From JBGNFV01 sp049645705 (lineage in GTDB: Bacteria > Bacteroidota > Bacteroidia > Cytophagales > Cyclobacteriaceae): a stretch of DNA of 64,000 nt. The position numbers were made by a program, and so were the translations under genes. Every line of letters begins with the position of its first letter. Within the stretch, counting starts at the first letter, position 1. The notes below the pieces were generated by a model. That model was not told the DNA's origin, did no database searches, and worked only from the letters and a program-made list of their open reading frames with translations. Of this stretch, positions 1 through 8,207 are shown in pieces. The DNA lies in contig JBARUK010000028.1 of NCBI GenBank assembly GCA_049645705.1, forward strand, positions 18,877-82,876, given 5' to 3'.

Positions 1-201
1 GCGACCGGACTTAATAGTCTTTATCGCCTTAATAAAGGTTTCCTGCAATAAATCTTCAGCTATGTAACGATCCTTGACAACTAATATTATGGTGGTAAAG
101 ATTTTTGACTTATGTCTATTTACCAGTTGTTCAAATGCAGCCTCATTACCGTTCTTGTATAGCGACAGGAGCTTACTGTCGCTAAGTTTGTACTTACCCA
201 T
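1..201 (-). CDS. ECF-type sigma-70 family RNA polymerase sigma factor (N-terminus only)
   Basis: Reading leftward from an ATG at 201-199, the first 67 residues are visible before the window edge. They look like region 2 of an ECF sigma factor: a short N-terminal helix, then '...LYKNGNEAAFEQLVNRHK', then 'DRYIAEDLLQETFIKAIK', the conserved region 2.2 helix that contacts the beta-prime subunit. The promoter-recognition region 4 lies outside the window. No anti-sigma gene can be assigned. The family call is firm; the regulon cannot be inferred. Confidence 0.9.
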   Translation of the reverse strand, partial: MGKYKLSDSKLLSLYKNGNEAAFEQLVNRHKSKIFTTIILVVKDRYIAEDLLQETFIKAIKTIKSGR

Positions 202-692
202 ATTGATGACAGTTAAAATTACGGTAGAGGTTTACTACATAGAGTCAAGGTTAAGGATTGGATAAAATAATTTTAGACAATTAGTCAAATGTATATAAAT
301 AAATTATACCATGCAACAGGCTTTTTCACAAAAAGATATATTACCATTAAGGCATATTTGACAGAAAAAGGTGTTTCGAACACCCATTCTACAAATTGTA
401 ATTCTTCTTTAGCTACCTCAAGCCAGGAAATCAAACAGGCCTTAACAGCCATTATCATTCTTTTTTATATGACAGTCAATCAACGGCTTACCCTTTATAC
501 GACTGGCAATTATTTTTATAGTGTGCAAATATGCTGACATAATCATCCGAATTGTGACTACTAATAAATACAATCATGGCCCGCGCTCTTATTCTTTAAA
601 AGAAAATGGTGCTGTATTTCCCTCCGGAACTCAGGAAATGAGGCGGTAACAAACTTACGAAACCAACGTTCCTATTGTATCTTTACAGCCTT
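202..692. other. Intergenic region, 491 bp, no convincing gene
   Basis: AT-rich DNA between the divergent sigma factor and uvrA. It holds a possible 82-codon frame (289-537) with no family features, which I do not accept as a gene. A small hairpin GGTGTT-TCG-AACACC lies at 370-384 and is followed by T5 on the minus strand; nothing obvious would use it as a terminator. A TATCTTTA sequence at 678-685 resembles the Bacteroidota -7 box and could serve uvrA, but lacks a clear -33 element. Confidence 0.5.
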
Positions 693-3515
693 ATGAGTGA
701 ATCGATCATAACGGCCCCTTATGAAGATTTGGATGCACTGGATCCGAAAAAGTACATTATCATCAAGGGTGCCAAAGTTAATAACCTTAAAAATCTTAGC
801 GTAGCCATTCCCCGAAACAAGCTCGTGGTCATCACGGGGCTCTCCGGGTCAGGCAAGTCCTCTCTTGCTTTCGACACACTGTTTGCCGAAGGGCAACGCA
901 TGTACGTGGAGAGTCTCAGCAGCTACGCACGCCAGTTTCTGGGCCGCATGGAGAAGCCGGAAGTGGAATATATTCGCGGTGTGAGTCCGGCCATTGCTAT
1001 AGAGCAGAAAGTAAGTACCCGCAACCCACGCTCTACTGTAGGCACAACCACTGAAATATACGACTACCTCAAACTACTCTACGCCCGGATCGGTATCACT
1101 TACTCCCCGGTAAGCGGCGAGCCTGTCACACGCGATACCGTTACTAAGGTAGTAGATGCACTACAGCAGATGGACAATGGCACCCGGCTTATGGTTCTCT
1201 GCCCGCTACTGCCGCATGAGGATCGTACGCTGATACAGGAGCTATACATATTACTCAGCAAAGGCTATACCCGCGTAATGGCGGATGGGGAGATCTGCTA
1301 TATAGAAGAGCTGGTGGAAGAAGAGGCCAGGCTGGATACACTAAAAGAGGTGCTTATCCTGATCGACCGTACGGCTATACAGCATGATGACGAAGACAGT
1401 CAGTACCGCCTGGCAGACTCAATTCAGACAGCTTTCTTCGAAGGGCATGGTGAATGTACCGTTGACATTCCGGGGCAGGGTCGTCGCACCTATTCCGATC
1501 GTTTTGAGCGGGACGGCATTATATTCGAAGAACCCTCAGTCAATTTCTTTAGCTTTAATAACCCCTACGGAGCCTGCAAGACCTGTGAAGGTTTCGGCAA
1601 GGTGCTGGGTATAGATGAAGATCTGGTCATTCCGGATAAGAACATGAGTATCTATGAGGGGGCAGTGGCCCCGTGGCGCAGCGAAAAAATGAGCGAATGG
1701 GTAAAGCCGCTCATTCGAAATGCTATGTCGTTCGATTTTCCGGTCCATCGCTCGTATAATGAGCTGACTGATGCCCAGCAAAACCTGGTATGGACAGGCA
1801 ATAAATACTTTAAGGGGCTAAACAAGTTTTTTAAATACGTAGAGTCCAAAACGCACAAAATACAATACCGGGTTATGCTGAGCCGGTACAGGGGCCGCAC
1901 GACATGCCCTGACTGCCGCGGCACCCGGCTTAGAAAAGATGCAGCATATGTAAAAGTGGGAAATAAGTCTATCATGGACCTTGTACTACTGCCAGTAGAT
2001 AAAGTAGCGGCCTTCTTCAGAGAGCTACCTATGACTGAGCACGAACAGAAGGTAGCTCGCCGTATCCTCACTGAAATTACGAACCGCCTGGAATACCTGG
2101 AGCGGGTAGGACTGGGCTACCTGACGCTAAACCGGGTGGCAAATACGCTTTCTGGCGGTGAGTTTCAGCGAATAAAGCTGGCTACGTCACTAGGAAGTGC
2201 CCTGGTAGGGTCTATGTATATCCTGGATGAGCCAAGCATAGGGCTGCACCCTCGTGATACGGATCGTCTGATAGGAGTACTTAAAAGCCTTCGTGACCTG
2301 GGAAATACGGTGATTGTGGTAGAGCACGAAGAGGATGTAATGAAGGCTGCGGACCAGATAATCGACATAGGTCCGGATGCCGGACGGCACGGAGGCGAGT
2401 TGATCTTCCAGGGAGCTGTGGCTGCGATGAACGGTAAGCAGAAGTCCCATACCAGCAAATACCTGAGCGGCCGAGAGAAAATAGCTGTTCCTGATAGCCG
2501 CAGAAAATGGCGAAACTCTATCAAAGTAATCGGAGCTACAGAAAATAACCTGAAAAACATAGACGTAGAGATACCGCTAGATGTCATGACGGTAGTTACC
2601 GGCGTGAGTGGCTCAGGAAAATCTACCCTGGTAAAAAAGATCGTGACTCCTGCACTGAGTAAAATTCTGGGGCTCTCGGCTGAGGAAACCGGCAAATTCA
2701 GTAAGCTGGATGGCGATTATAACCTGGTAACGCAGGTGGAGTTCGTAGACCAGAATCCTATCGGTAAAAGCTCCCGCTCCAACCCGGTCACTTATGTAAA
2801 GGCCTATGATGCTATTCGTAACCTTTTTGCCGATCAGCCCCTGTCTAAGCAGAGAGGGTATAAGCCCAGCCACTTCAGTTTCAATGTAGACGGAGGGCGC
2901 TGCGAAGTATGCAAGGGTGAGGGTACACAAAAGGTAGAAATGCAGTTTATGGCCGATATCTACCTGACCTGCGAGGGCTGTAAGGGCAAGCGATTCAAAC
3001 AGGAGATACTGGACATCAGCTATCATGATAAAGATATAAGTGAGGTACTAGACCTGACAGTGGAGGAAAGCCTTACCTTTTTTAAAGGTAATACCTCAGT
3101 ACTGAACAGGCTACGGCCGTTGTTTGAAGTAGGACTAGGCTATGTACAGCTCGGCCAGTCCAGCAATAGTCTTAGTGGCGGGGAAGCTCAGCGTGTTAAG
3201 CTGGCGAGCTTCCTGGGCAAGGGCAACAGCGGAGACAAAAGCCGCATTCTTTTTATATTCGATGAGCCTACTACAGGCCTGCACTTTCACGATATCCGCC
3301 GACTGCTGGATGCCCTTAATGCTCTGATAGCGCAGGGGCATACGGTACTGGTAATCGAGCATAATATGGATGTGGTAAAAACGGCCGACTGGATCATAGA
3401 TCTGGGGCCGGAAGGTGGTGACAGGGGTGGCGACCTTGTATTCAGTGGTACGCCCGAAAAGATGGTTACCCTCACAGATAACCATACAGCCCACTATCTT
3501 AAAGAGAAACTGTAA
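693..3515 (+). CDS. uvrA: UvrABC excinuclease subunit A
   Basis: DNA damage-recognition ATPase of nucleotide excision repair; it loads UvrB onto lesions. The 940-residue product has two ABC ATPase modules. Walker A 'GLSGSGKSSLAFDTLFAEGQ' is near residue 50 and a second, 'GVSGSGKSTL', near residue 640. There are two 'LSGGE' signatures and two zinc-binding CxxC pairs (C-K-T-C...C-P-D-C and C-E-V-C...C-E-G-C). An in-frame TTG exists 18 bp upstream, but the ATG at 693 gives the usual start just before the first ABC module. The gene stands alone; uvrB is about 25 kb away on the other strand. Length is normal for the family. Confidence 0.97.
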   Translation: MSESIITAPYEDLDALDPKKYIIIKGAKVNNLKNLSVAIPRNKLVVITGLSGSGKSSLAFDTLFAEGQRMYVESLSSYARQFLGRMEKPEVEYIRGVSPAIAIEQKVSTRNPRSTVGTTTEIYDYLKLLYARIGITYSPVSGEPVTRDTVTKVVDALQQMDNGTRLMVLCPLLPHEDRTLIQELYILLSKGYTRVMADGEICYIEELVEEEARLDTLKEVLILIDRTAIQHDDEDSQYRLADSIQTAFFEGHGECTVDIPGQGRRTYSDRFERDGIIFEEPSVNFFSFNNPYGACKTCEGFGKVLGIDEDLVIPDKNMSIYEGAVAPWRSEKMSEWVKPLIRNAMSFDFPVHRSYNELTDAQQNLVWTGNKYFKGLNKFFKYVESKTHKIQYRVMLSRYRGRTTCPDCRGTRLRKDAAYVKVGNKSIMDLVLLPVDKVAAFFRELPMTEHEQKVARRILTEITNRLEYLERVGLGYLTLNRVANTLSGGEFQRIKLATSLGSALVGSMYILDEPSIGLHPRDTDRLIGVLKSLRDLGNTVIVVEHEEDVMKAADQIIDIGPDAGRHGGELIFQGAVAAMNGKQKSHTSKYLSGREKIAVPDSRRKWRNSIKVIGATENNLKNIDVEIPLDVMTVVTGVSGSGKSTLVKKIVTPALSKILGLSAEETGKFSKLDGDYNLVTQVEFVDQNPIGKSSRSNPVTYVKAYDAIRNLFADQPLSKQRGYKPSHFSFNVDGGRCEVCKGEGTQKVEMQFMADIYLTCEGCKGKRFKQEILDISYHDKDISEVLDLTVEESLTFFKGNTSVLNRLRPLFEVGLGYVQLGQSSNSLSGGEAQRVKLASFLGKGNSGDKSRILFIFDEPTTGLHFHDIRRLLDALNALIAQGHTVLVIEHNMDVVKTADWIIDLGPEGGDRGGDLVFSGTPEKMVTLTDNHTAHYLKEKL

Positions 3516-3567
3516 TGCCCTGCTGCTTTAAGGTCACATAGGGTCAGACAGCATCAATATTTTTAGC

Positions 3568-3575
3568 TAAATTTG
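3568..3575 (+). promoter_or_regulatory. Candidate -7 box of the tpiA operon
   Basis: TAAATTTG matches the Bacteroidota -7 consensus TAnnTTTG and lies 29 bp before the tpiA ATG. No good TTG is found 19-20 bp upstream, so this rests on the -7 box alone. Confidence 0.4.
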
Positions 3576-3604
3576 GCGCATAATCGCAAACCACTTTGCC
3601 TGAT

Positions 3605-4372
3605 ATGAGGAAAAAAATTGTAGCCGGAAACTGGAAAATGAATAATGATCGTGGCGAAGCCTTCAAACTGGCTTCCGAGGTTATTCATATGGTAGAAGAC
3701 GAAATTACCAGCCAAACTGAGGTGGTAATAATTCCCCCCTTCGTTCATCTGAGCAGTGTGGGTAAGTTACTGGAAGGTGTGACTAAAATGCGCCTGGGTG
3801 CACAGGACTGCCATCAGGAAAAAAGTGGTGCCTATACAGGCGAGATTTCAGCCGCTATGCTGACATCTATCGGATGTCAGTACGTAATAGTCGGGCATAG
3901 CGAGCGCAGAGAGCAATTTGGGGAGGACCATAAGGTTCTGTCTGAAAAAGTGGGTGCCGCACTGGCAGCCGGCATAACGCCTATTTTCTGCTGTGGAGAA
4001 AAGCTGGACGGACGCGAAGCCGGGAATCAGAATAATATAGTAGGCGAACAGATCGAGAAAAGTCTTTTTCATCTGGGTGAAGATGATATTGCTAAGGTGG
4101 TGATTGCCTATGAGCCTGTGTGGGCTATAGGTACCGGCAAAACAGCTTCGGCAGAAGAAGCACAGGAAATGCATGCTCATATCAGACAGCTTATAGCAGA
4201 TAAATATAATAATGACACTGCAGAGGAAGTTCCGGTACTGTACGGAGGTAGTGTTAAACCTGGCAATGCTGGCGAGCTTTTTGCTCAGGAGGACATAGAT
4301 GGCGGCCTTATCGGAGGAGCTTCTCTCAAAAGCCGTGATTTTACGGATATTATAAAAGCTATAAAGTCGTGA
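3605..4372 (+). CDS. tpiA: Triosephosphate isomerase
   Basis: Interconverts dihydroxyacetone phosphate and glyceraldehyde 3-phosphate in glycolysis/gluconeogenesis. All catalytic elements are visible: Asn and Lys in 'AGNWKMN', the catalytic His in 'IVGHSERR', the catalytic Glu in 'AYEPVWAIGTGKTA', and the phosphate-binding 'YGGSVKPGN' and 'GGLIGGASL' loops. An in-frame TTG lies 9 bp upstream, but the ATG at 3605 gives the typical 'MRKKIVAGNWKMN' start and a normal 255 residues. The stop overlaps the GTG start of the next gene by 4 bp (GTGA), pointing to a translationally coupled operon with the DUF6150 gene and prmA. Confidence 0.97.
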   Translation: MRKKIVAGNWKMNNDRGEAFKLASEVIHMVEDEITSQTEVVIIPPFVHLSSVGKLLEGVTKMRLGAQDCHQEKSGAYTGEISAAMLTSIGCQYVIVGHSERREQFGEDHKVLSEKVGAALAAGITPIFCCGEKLDGREAGNQNNIVGEQIEKSLFHLGEDDIAKVVIAYEPVWAIGTGKTASAEEAQEMHAHIRQLIADKYNNDTAEEVPVLYGGSVKPGNAGELFAQEDIDGGLIGGASLKSRDFTDIIKAIKS

Positions 4373-4722
4373 AAGCAAAACTTATCTATTTTCTGCCTGT
4401 TGCTATTACCTTATTATTCTGTACCACTTATTCTAATTGTATGGCACAAGGTTTCGATGTATGCGAGTTGTACGGGCAGGTCTATGAAGAAAGTGATCCT
4501 AATTTTGCAGACTACCTGGTCTATGTTTATGATTCGGAGGCATTTGCCGATCTGATCGTGTACGAAGAGGAGAATCAGCTCTTCGCGGACAGGTCCGGCC
4601 TTTGGTTTTATACTTCCGATAAGCTATTTGCCAACTTTACGGTATATTTTGTCAGTGACCCTCACCAGGCAGATTTTACCATAGCCTATACTAACGCTCA
4701 AAACTTCGCAGGCTGCCCATGA
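4369..4722 (+). CDS. DUF6150-type secreted beta-repeat protein
   Basis: 117-residue protein starting at GTG. It has an N-terminal signal peptide (hydrophobic segment ending near 'NCMAQG'), so it is probably exported. The mature part is built almost wholly of about 13-residue repeats of pattern x-x-x-F-A-D-x-x-V-Y: 'DPNFADYLVYVYD', 'SEAFADLIVYEEE', 'DKLFANFTVYFVS', 'DPHQADFTIAYTN' and a final 'AQNFAGC'. Cys residues near both ends of the mature protein could form a disulfide. I recognise the pattern as DUF6150, a Bacteroidota family of unknown function. The 4-bp overlaps with tpiA and prmA show co-translation, but neither neighbour explains its role. Confidence 0.75.
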   Translation: MKAKLIYFLPVAITLLFCTTYSNCMAQGFDVCELYGQVYEESDPNFADYLVYVYDSEAFADLIVYEEENQLFADRSGLWFYTSDKLFANFTVYFVSDPHQADFTIAYTNAQNFAGCP

Positions 4723-5573
4723 ATCTTTCTACTTATACGGACTATACATGTGTATCGTTCGACTGTCCGGACCACCTCACAGACATTCTTATTGCCGAAT
4801 TATCTGAAGTTGGCTACGAATCTTTTCAGGAACTGGAAGAGGAATTCGATGCCTTCATTCCCAAGGGGGAGTATGATCCTGAAGCAGTCGAGAGCATAAT
4901 GAATAGATATGCTAAAGAGAATATCTCCTACAAGCTGAAGGAGGTGGATATGGTGAACTGGAATGAACAATGGGAAAAGAACTATGATCCTATTGTAGTA
5001 GATGACCAGATCATAGTAAGAGCGTCATTTCATAACGCAGACAAGGAATACCCTTACGACATAGTTATAAATCCGAAGATGAGCTTCGGTACGGGCCATC
5101 ACCATACCACCCACCTTATGCTCAGTGAGCAACTGTCGCTGGAGCATACCGGGAGGTCTGTTTTGGACATTGGCTGTGGTACGGGTATACTGGCTATTAT
5201 GGCTAAGTTACGCGGTGCAGCCTACGTAGAGGCTTTTGATGTAGGTGACTGGTGTGTAGAGAACAGCGAAGAAAACTTTGCCCTGAATGAGTGCAGAGAT
5301 ATTAAAGTGCGTCAGGGTACGATAAAGGAGCTTACCTTTAAAAATACTTTTGATATCCTGCTGGCAAATATTAACCGAAACGTTTTACTGGAGGAAATTC
5401 CACATTATGCTAACCTGCTGCATAATAAGGACAGCGTATTGTTAGTAAGTGGCTTTTTCGAAGAACACATAGAAGATATTACTGCAGCAGCTGATGCAGC
5501 TAATCTCAAGGTTCACAATACCCGTATACGCGAAAACTGGGCATTGCTAAAATTGACCAAAGTAGTATTTTAG
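4719..5573 (+). CDS. prmA: Ribosomal protein L11 methyltransferase
   Basis: S-adenosylmethionine-dependent enzyme that trimethylates ribosomal protein L11. The N-terminal substrate-binding domain is followed by a Rossmann methyltransferase domain. Seen are 'FGTGHHHTT', SAM-binding motif I 'VLDIGCGTGILAIMA', and the PrmA-specific 'LLANINRNVL' motif. Length (284 residues) is normal. The ATG overlaps the stop of the DUF6150 gene by 4 bp (ATGA), making it the third gene of the tpiA operon. No clear terminator follows. Confidence 0.93.
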   Translation: MNLSTYTDYTCVSFDCPDHLTDILIAELSEVGYESFQELEEEFDAFIPKGEYDPEAVESIMNRYAKENISYKLKEVDMVNWNEQWEKNYDPIVVDDQIIVRASFHNADKEYPYDIVINPKMSFGTGHHHTTHLMLSEQLSLEHTGRSVLDIGCGTGILAIMAKLRGAAYVEAFDVGDWCVENSEENFALNECRDIKVRQGTIKELTFKNTFDILLANINRNVLLEEIPHYANLLHNKDSVLLVSGFFEEHIEDITAAADAANLKVHNTRIRENWALLKLTKVVF

Positions 5574-5668
5574 TTAGTTGCTAAAATTTTTATTATATTT
5601 AAAAGAAGTCAGGAAGCTAAATAGCTGAGAATCAAGCATTATTCATTTTTTGAATATTTTAATCAATT

Positions 5669-5698
5669 TTTGAATACGGATTCAGTTTTGTACATTTG
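5669..5698 (+). promoter_or_regulatory. Bacteroidota-type promoter for the 5716 gene
   Basis: TTTG (5669-5672), 18-bp spacer, TACATTTG (5691-5698), matching the TTTG/TAnnTTTG consensus. Transcription would start about 10 nt before the ATG at 5716. A short direct repeat (TTTTTGAATA, twice) lies at and just upstream of the -33 box. Confidence 0.6.
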
Positions 5699-5715
5699 AG
5701 TAAACTGAATTGCTG

Positions 5716-6030
5716 ATGGAAAATATACCCTTACTACTTACCCTTATCAAAGAAGACCTGAAGCTTAATGCTTTTCTGAATAGCATAAATAAGGCTGGCC
5801 TGCTGATAGAAACCTACTCCCCTCAGATTAGCGATGCTATTTTCAAAATGGCAGGAATACCTTCCGGAGATGATGACCTGTACGATATGTACTGGAATTT
5901 TTTAGACGGCCTGGAGTATGCTTATGTCTGTGAGAACCTAGAGTTATTAAGCACAAAATTCTACGCCGAACTGGTGGCTTTCCGTCGCCAGCACCCACAA
6001 TGCCGAAGGCACGTCAGGCAAGCCAGCTGA
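5716..6030 (+). CDS. Conserved hypothetical protein, small helical
   Basis: 104-residue acidic, mostly helical protein with no signal peptide or membrane segment. I do not recognise a family. The N-terminal part 'MENIPLLLTLIKEDLKLN' looks amphipathic, and a stretch with 'DDDLYDMYWNFLDGLEYAY' is strikingly acidic and aromatic. An in-frame TTG lies 6 bp upstream, but the ATG at 5716 fits the promoter ending at 5698. It is monocistronic, converging on hemH 21 bp away. Confidence 0.6.
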   Translation: MENIPLLLTLIKEDLKLNAFLNSINKAGLLIETYSPQISDAIFKMAGIPSGDDDLYDMYWNFLDGLEYAYVCENLELLSTKFYAELVAFRRQHPQCRRHVRQAS

Positions 6031-6051
6031 CTAACCCGGCGGGTGAGCAGG

Positions 6052-7128
6052 TTACTGCTCTCCCACTACCTTATTTGGTACTGATACTGATGAAGTCTCT
6101 TTGTGATCCTTTCTTACCATGTGATCCAGGCACCTGATCCATTCAGGGTGGTTATTCAGGCTCGGCACTAACTGCCATCTCTCTCCCCCGTTCTCCTCAA
6201 ATATTTCTTTAAATTCCTCCCCTACCTCTATCGTCGTTTCCAGACAGTCGGATACGAACGATGGTGAAAAGGCAAGAACCCTTTTGATTCCCCTGGCCGG
6301 CATATCTTTGATTACTACATCTGTGTAGGGCTTTACCCAGGGATCTTTGCCCAGCCTGGACTGAAATGTCACTGAATAGTTGTCTTCCGAAATACCCAAA
6401 GCTGCGGCAAGCAGGCGGCTGGTCTGGAAGCATTGTGCACGGTAGCAATAGTAATTCTGCTTATGATAGGTACTACAGCAATCTCCGATCTTACAATAGT
6501 CATTAACACTACCCTTATAGATCTGGCTCTCTGGCACACCATGGTAACTGAATATTACATGGTCCCATTCTTCAGCCTCCAAATAGGGTTTTGCTATTGT
6601 AGCATGCGCTCTGATAAACAGATCCTCATTCACAAAATTGGATATGAAGGACAGGCTCGGGATGGTTTGCCACGTAGCGGTAATATCTGTCACTTTCTGA
6701 ATTACACTTCCCGTAGTGGCAGAGGCATACTGTGGAAATAGCGGCACTACTAATATGCTCTCTACGGCTTCTTTCTGTAAGCTTTCCATTGCAGCCTCTA
6801 TAGAAGGAGACTGGTATCTCATAGCCAGCTTTACACTGTATTCCTGTCCCAGAGAGGTCTGGAGCATCTCTGCTACATCTTCAGAATAAAACAGTAAGGG
6901 TGAGCCCCTCTCCTCCCAAAGCTCCTTGTAGATCTTAGCTGACTTAGGTGCCCGGAAGGGGGCTATAATGAGATTGACAAGCAACCAACGGCCCAGGGAA
7001 TTAATATCGATCACTCTCTCGTCGAGTAAAAACTCCCGCAGGTACTTTCGTACATCATATATTTGAGGACTATCCGGCGTACCCAGGTTCACCAGCAGAA
7101 CTCCTTTTTTACCCTTCTTGATACTCAT
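6052..7128 (-). CDS. hemH: Ferrochelatase
   Basis: Inserts Fe2+ into protoporphyrin IX, the last step of protoheme synthesis, at the membrane surface. Seen: N-terminal 'GVLLVNLGTPDSP', the catalytic-His motif 'IFSYHGVPESQ', and the C-terminal 'FSPSFVSDCLETTIEVGEEF' with the conserved acidic residues. Cys-rich 'CKIGDCCST' and 'CYRAQC' segments resemble those found in many Bacteroidota ferrochelatases. Length 358 residues. The last ~20 residues ('SSVSVPNKVVGEQ') are a loose tail. Heme from this pathway would be needed by the PrnB-family protein at 31.7 kb, an indirect link only. Confidence 0.95.
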   Translation of the reverse strand: MSIKKGKKGVLLVNLGTPDSPQIYDVRKYLREFLLDERVIDINSLGRWLLVNLIIAPFRAPKSAKIYKELWEERGSPLLFYSEDVAEMLQTSLGQEYSVKLAMRYQSPSIEAAMESLQKEAVESILVVPLFPQYASATTGSVIQKVTDITATWQTIPSLSFISNFVNEDLFIRAHATIAKPYLEAEEWDHVIFSYHGVPESQIYKGSVNDYCKIGDCCSTYHKQNYYCYRAQCFQTSRLLAAALGISEDNYSVTFQSRLGKDPWVKPYTDVVIKDMPARGIKRVLAFSPSFVSDCLETTIEVGEEFKEIFEENGGERWQLVPSLNNHPEWIRCLDHMVRKDHKETSSVSVPNKVVGEQ

Positions 7129-7212
7129 ATGACAAAATTACGTCAATAATCTACTTTTTGTTTGACACTGGCGGACAATTCCTCAACAAATCTGTTATCC
7201 TGGTGAACTTTA

Positions 7213-7509
7213 ATGGCAAATACTATGGCAAAAGCAATATGGAACGGTAAAGTTCTTGCTGAAAGTGACCGTACAATAGAGATTGAAGGTAATCAATACT
7301 TTCCCCCAGACTCAATCAACAGGGAATTTTTCCTTGAAAGTAGCGAAACGAGTTCATGCCCCTGGAAGGGCAAGGCAAACTACTACACTATTGCAGTAGA
7401 AGGAGACAAAAATGAAAATGCCGCCTGGTATTACGCAGATCCTAAAGATGCAGCTAAAGAGATCAGGAACTACGTAGCTTTCTGGAACGGGGTGGAGGTA
7501 GAAGCTTAA
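7213..7509 (+). CDS. DUF427 domain protein
   Basis: Small (98-residue) cytoplasmic beta-barrel-like protein of the DUF427 family (PF04248). The whole length carries the family signature: 'AIWNGKVLAESD', 'EGNQYFPPDSI', 'TSSCPWKGKANYY', 'AAWYYADPKDAAKEI' and 'YVAFWNGVEVEA'. The biochemical function of the family is not established. Two ATGs 12 bp apart (7213, 7225) are possible; the second gives 'MAKAIWNG'. The stop overlaps the stop of the converging lipoprotein gene by 4 bp, and I see no terminator between them. Confidence 0.88.
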   Translation: MANTMAKAIWNGKVLAESDRTIEIEGNQYFPPDSINREFFLESSETSSCPWKGKANYYTIAVEGDKNENAAWYYADPKDAAKEIRNYVAFWNGVEVEA

Positions 7510-8045
7510 AGTACCGATCCGTCCGTAGCATCTATACGTATAGTGGTAAGTGACGCGCCTGTACTGTATTCAAATGTGTAGACCCACTCCTTTGCCGGAA
7601 ACTCGCGGGTCAGAACCCAATCGATCAGAGTGCCTTCGGGTACTTCACTGTCAGCATTATTCAGTGCAGTCTGAAGTTTTACAAGGCCTAAGGGTGGTTC
7701 TATCTCATAAGTGTACGGAGGTGTGGAACCATCTATCTGGTACAATGCACAGGGCTCTTCGTTCAGGTACAGGTTTACCGGAACAGTGTCATTGAAGGTA
7801 ACTTCGTATACATATAGAGAGAGGTTCTGATCGATGATGAAATCACCATCAGTTATAACTGAACCCGGTGCATATTCCGCCGCCAGCGTTCGTGCATCTA
7901 TATCCGACAGTCTGCACTGTGCTCCTTGCAAAAGGGCATTTTCCCAAAATTTAAGATCAGTACTTATAATATCCTCGTCTTCATTACAGGATATAGAAAA
8001 TGCACCTACTACACCTAATAAAAATACAATCAGTAATCCTCTCAT
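7506..8045 (-). CDS. Hypothetical lipoprotein
   Basis: 179-residue protein starting at the ATG at 8045. The alternative start 36 bp upstream would put an odd extension before the signal peptide. The N-terminus 'MRGLLIVFLLGVVGAFSISC' is a lipoprotein signal with Cys lipidation site, followed by acidic 'NEDEDI', as common for surface-routed Bacteroidota lipoproteins. The rest is beta-rich with paired Cys (one near residue 44, one near 97). I do not recognise a domain. Its tail overlaps the DUF427 gene. Confidence 0.7.
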   Translation of the reverse strand: MRGLLIVFLLGVVGAFSISCNEDEDIISTDLKFWENALLQGAQCRLSDIDARTLAAEYAPGSVITDGDFIIDQNLSLYVYEVTFNDTVPVNLYLNEEPCALYQIDGSTPPYTYEIEPPLGLVKLQTALNNADSEVPEGTLIDWVLTREFPAKEWVYTFEYSTGASLTTIRIDATDGSVL

Positions 8046-8207
8046 AACATCCCCTTTTAGCTCTAAGCCAAAATAATACACAATTGTTGGGGAAATCTAA
8101 TTATACGGGAAATGCAAAACGTAAGATCGGGGTAAATTAAGAATGATGTAGAAATACCTTTTACTTGGGTAGGCTTTTCTGCACGAAAAAACTGACTGTA
8201 TTACGCT

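Noticed and set aside
289..537. 82-codon frame before uvrA
   Set aside because: AT-rich, no ribosome-binding site, no family features; probably chance.
7133..7140. TAATTTTG (minus strand) as the hemH -7 box
   Set aside because: It ends 4 nt from the ATG and has no TTG 19-20 bp upstream, so transcription would begin inside the gene.
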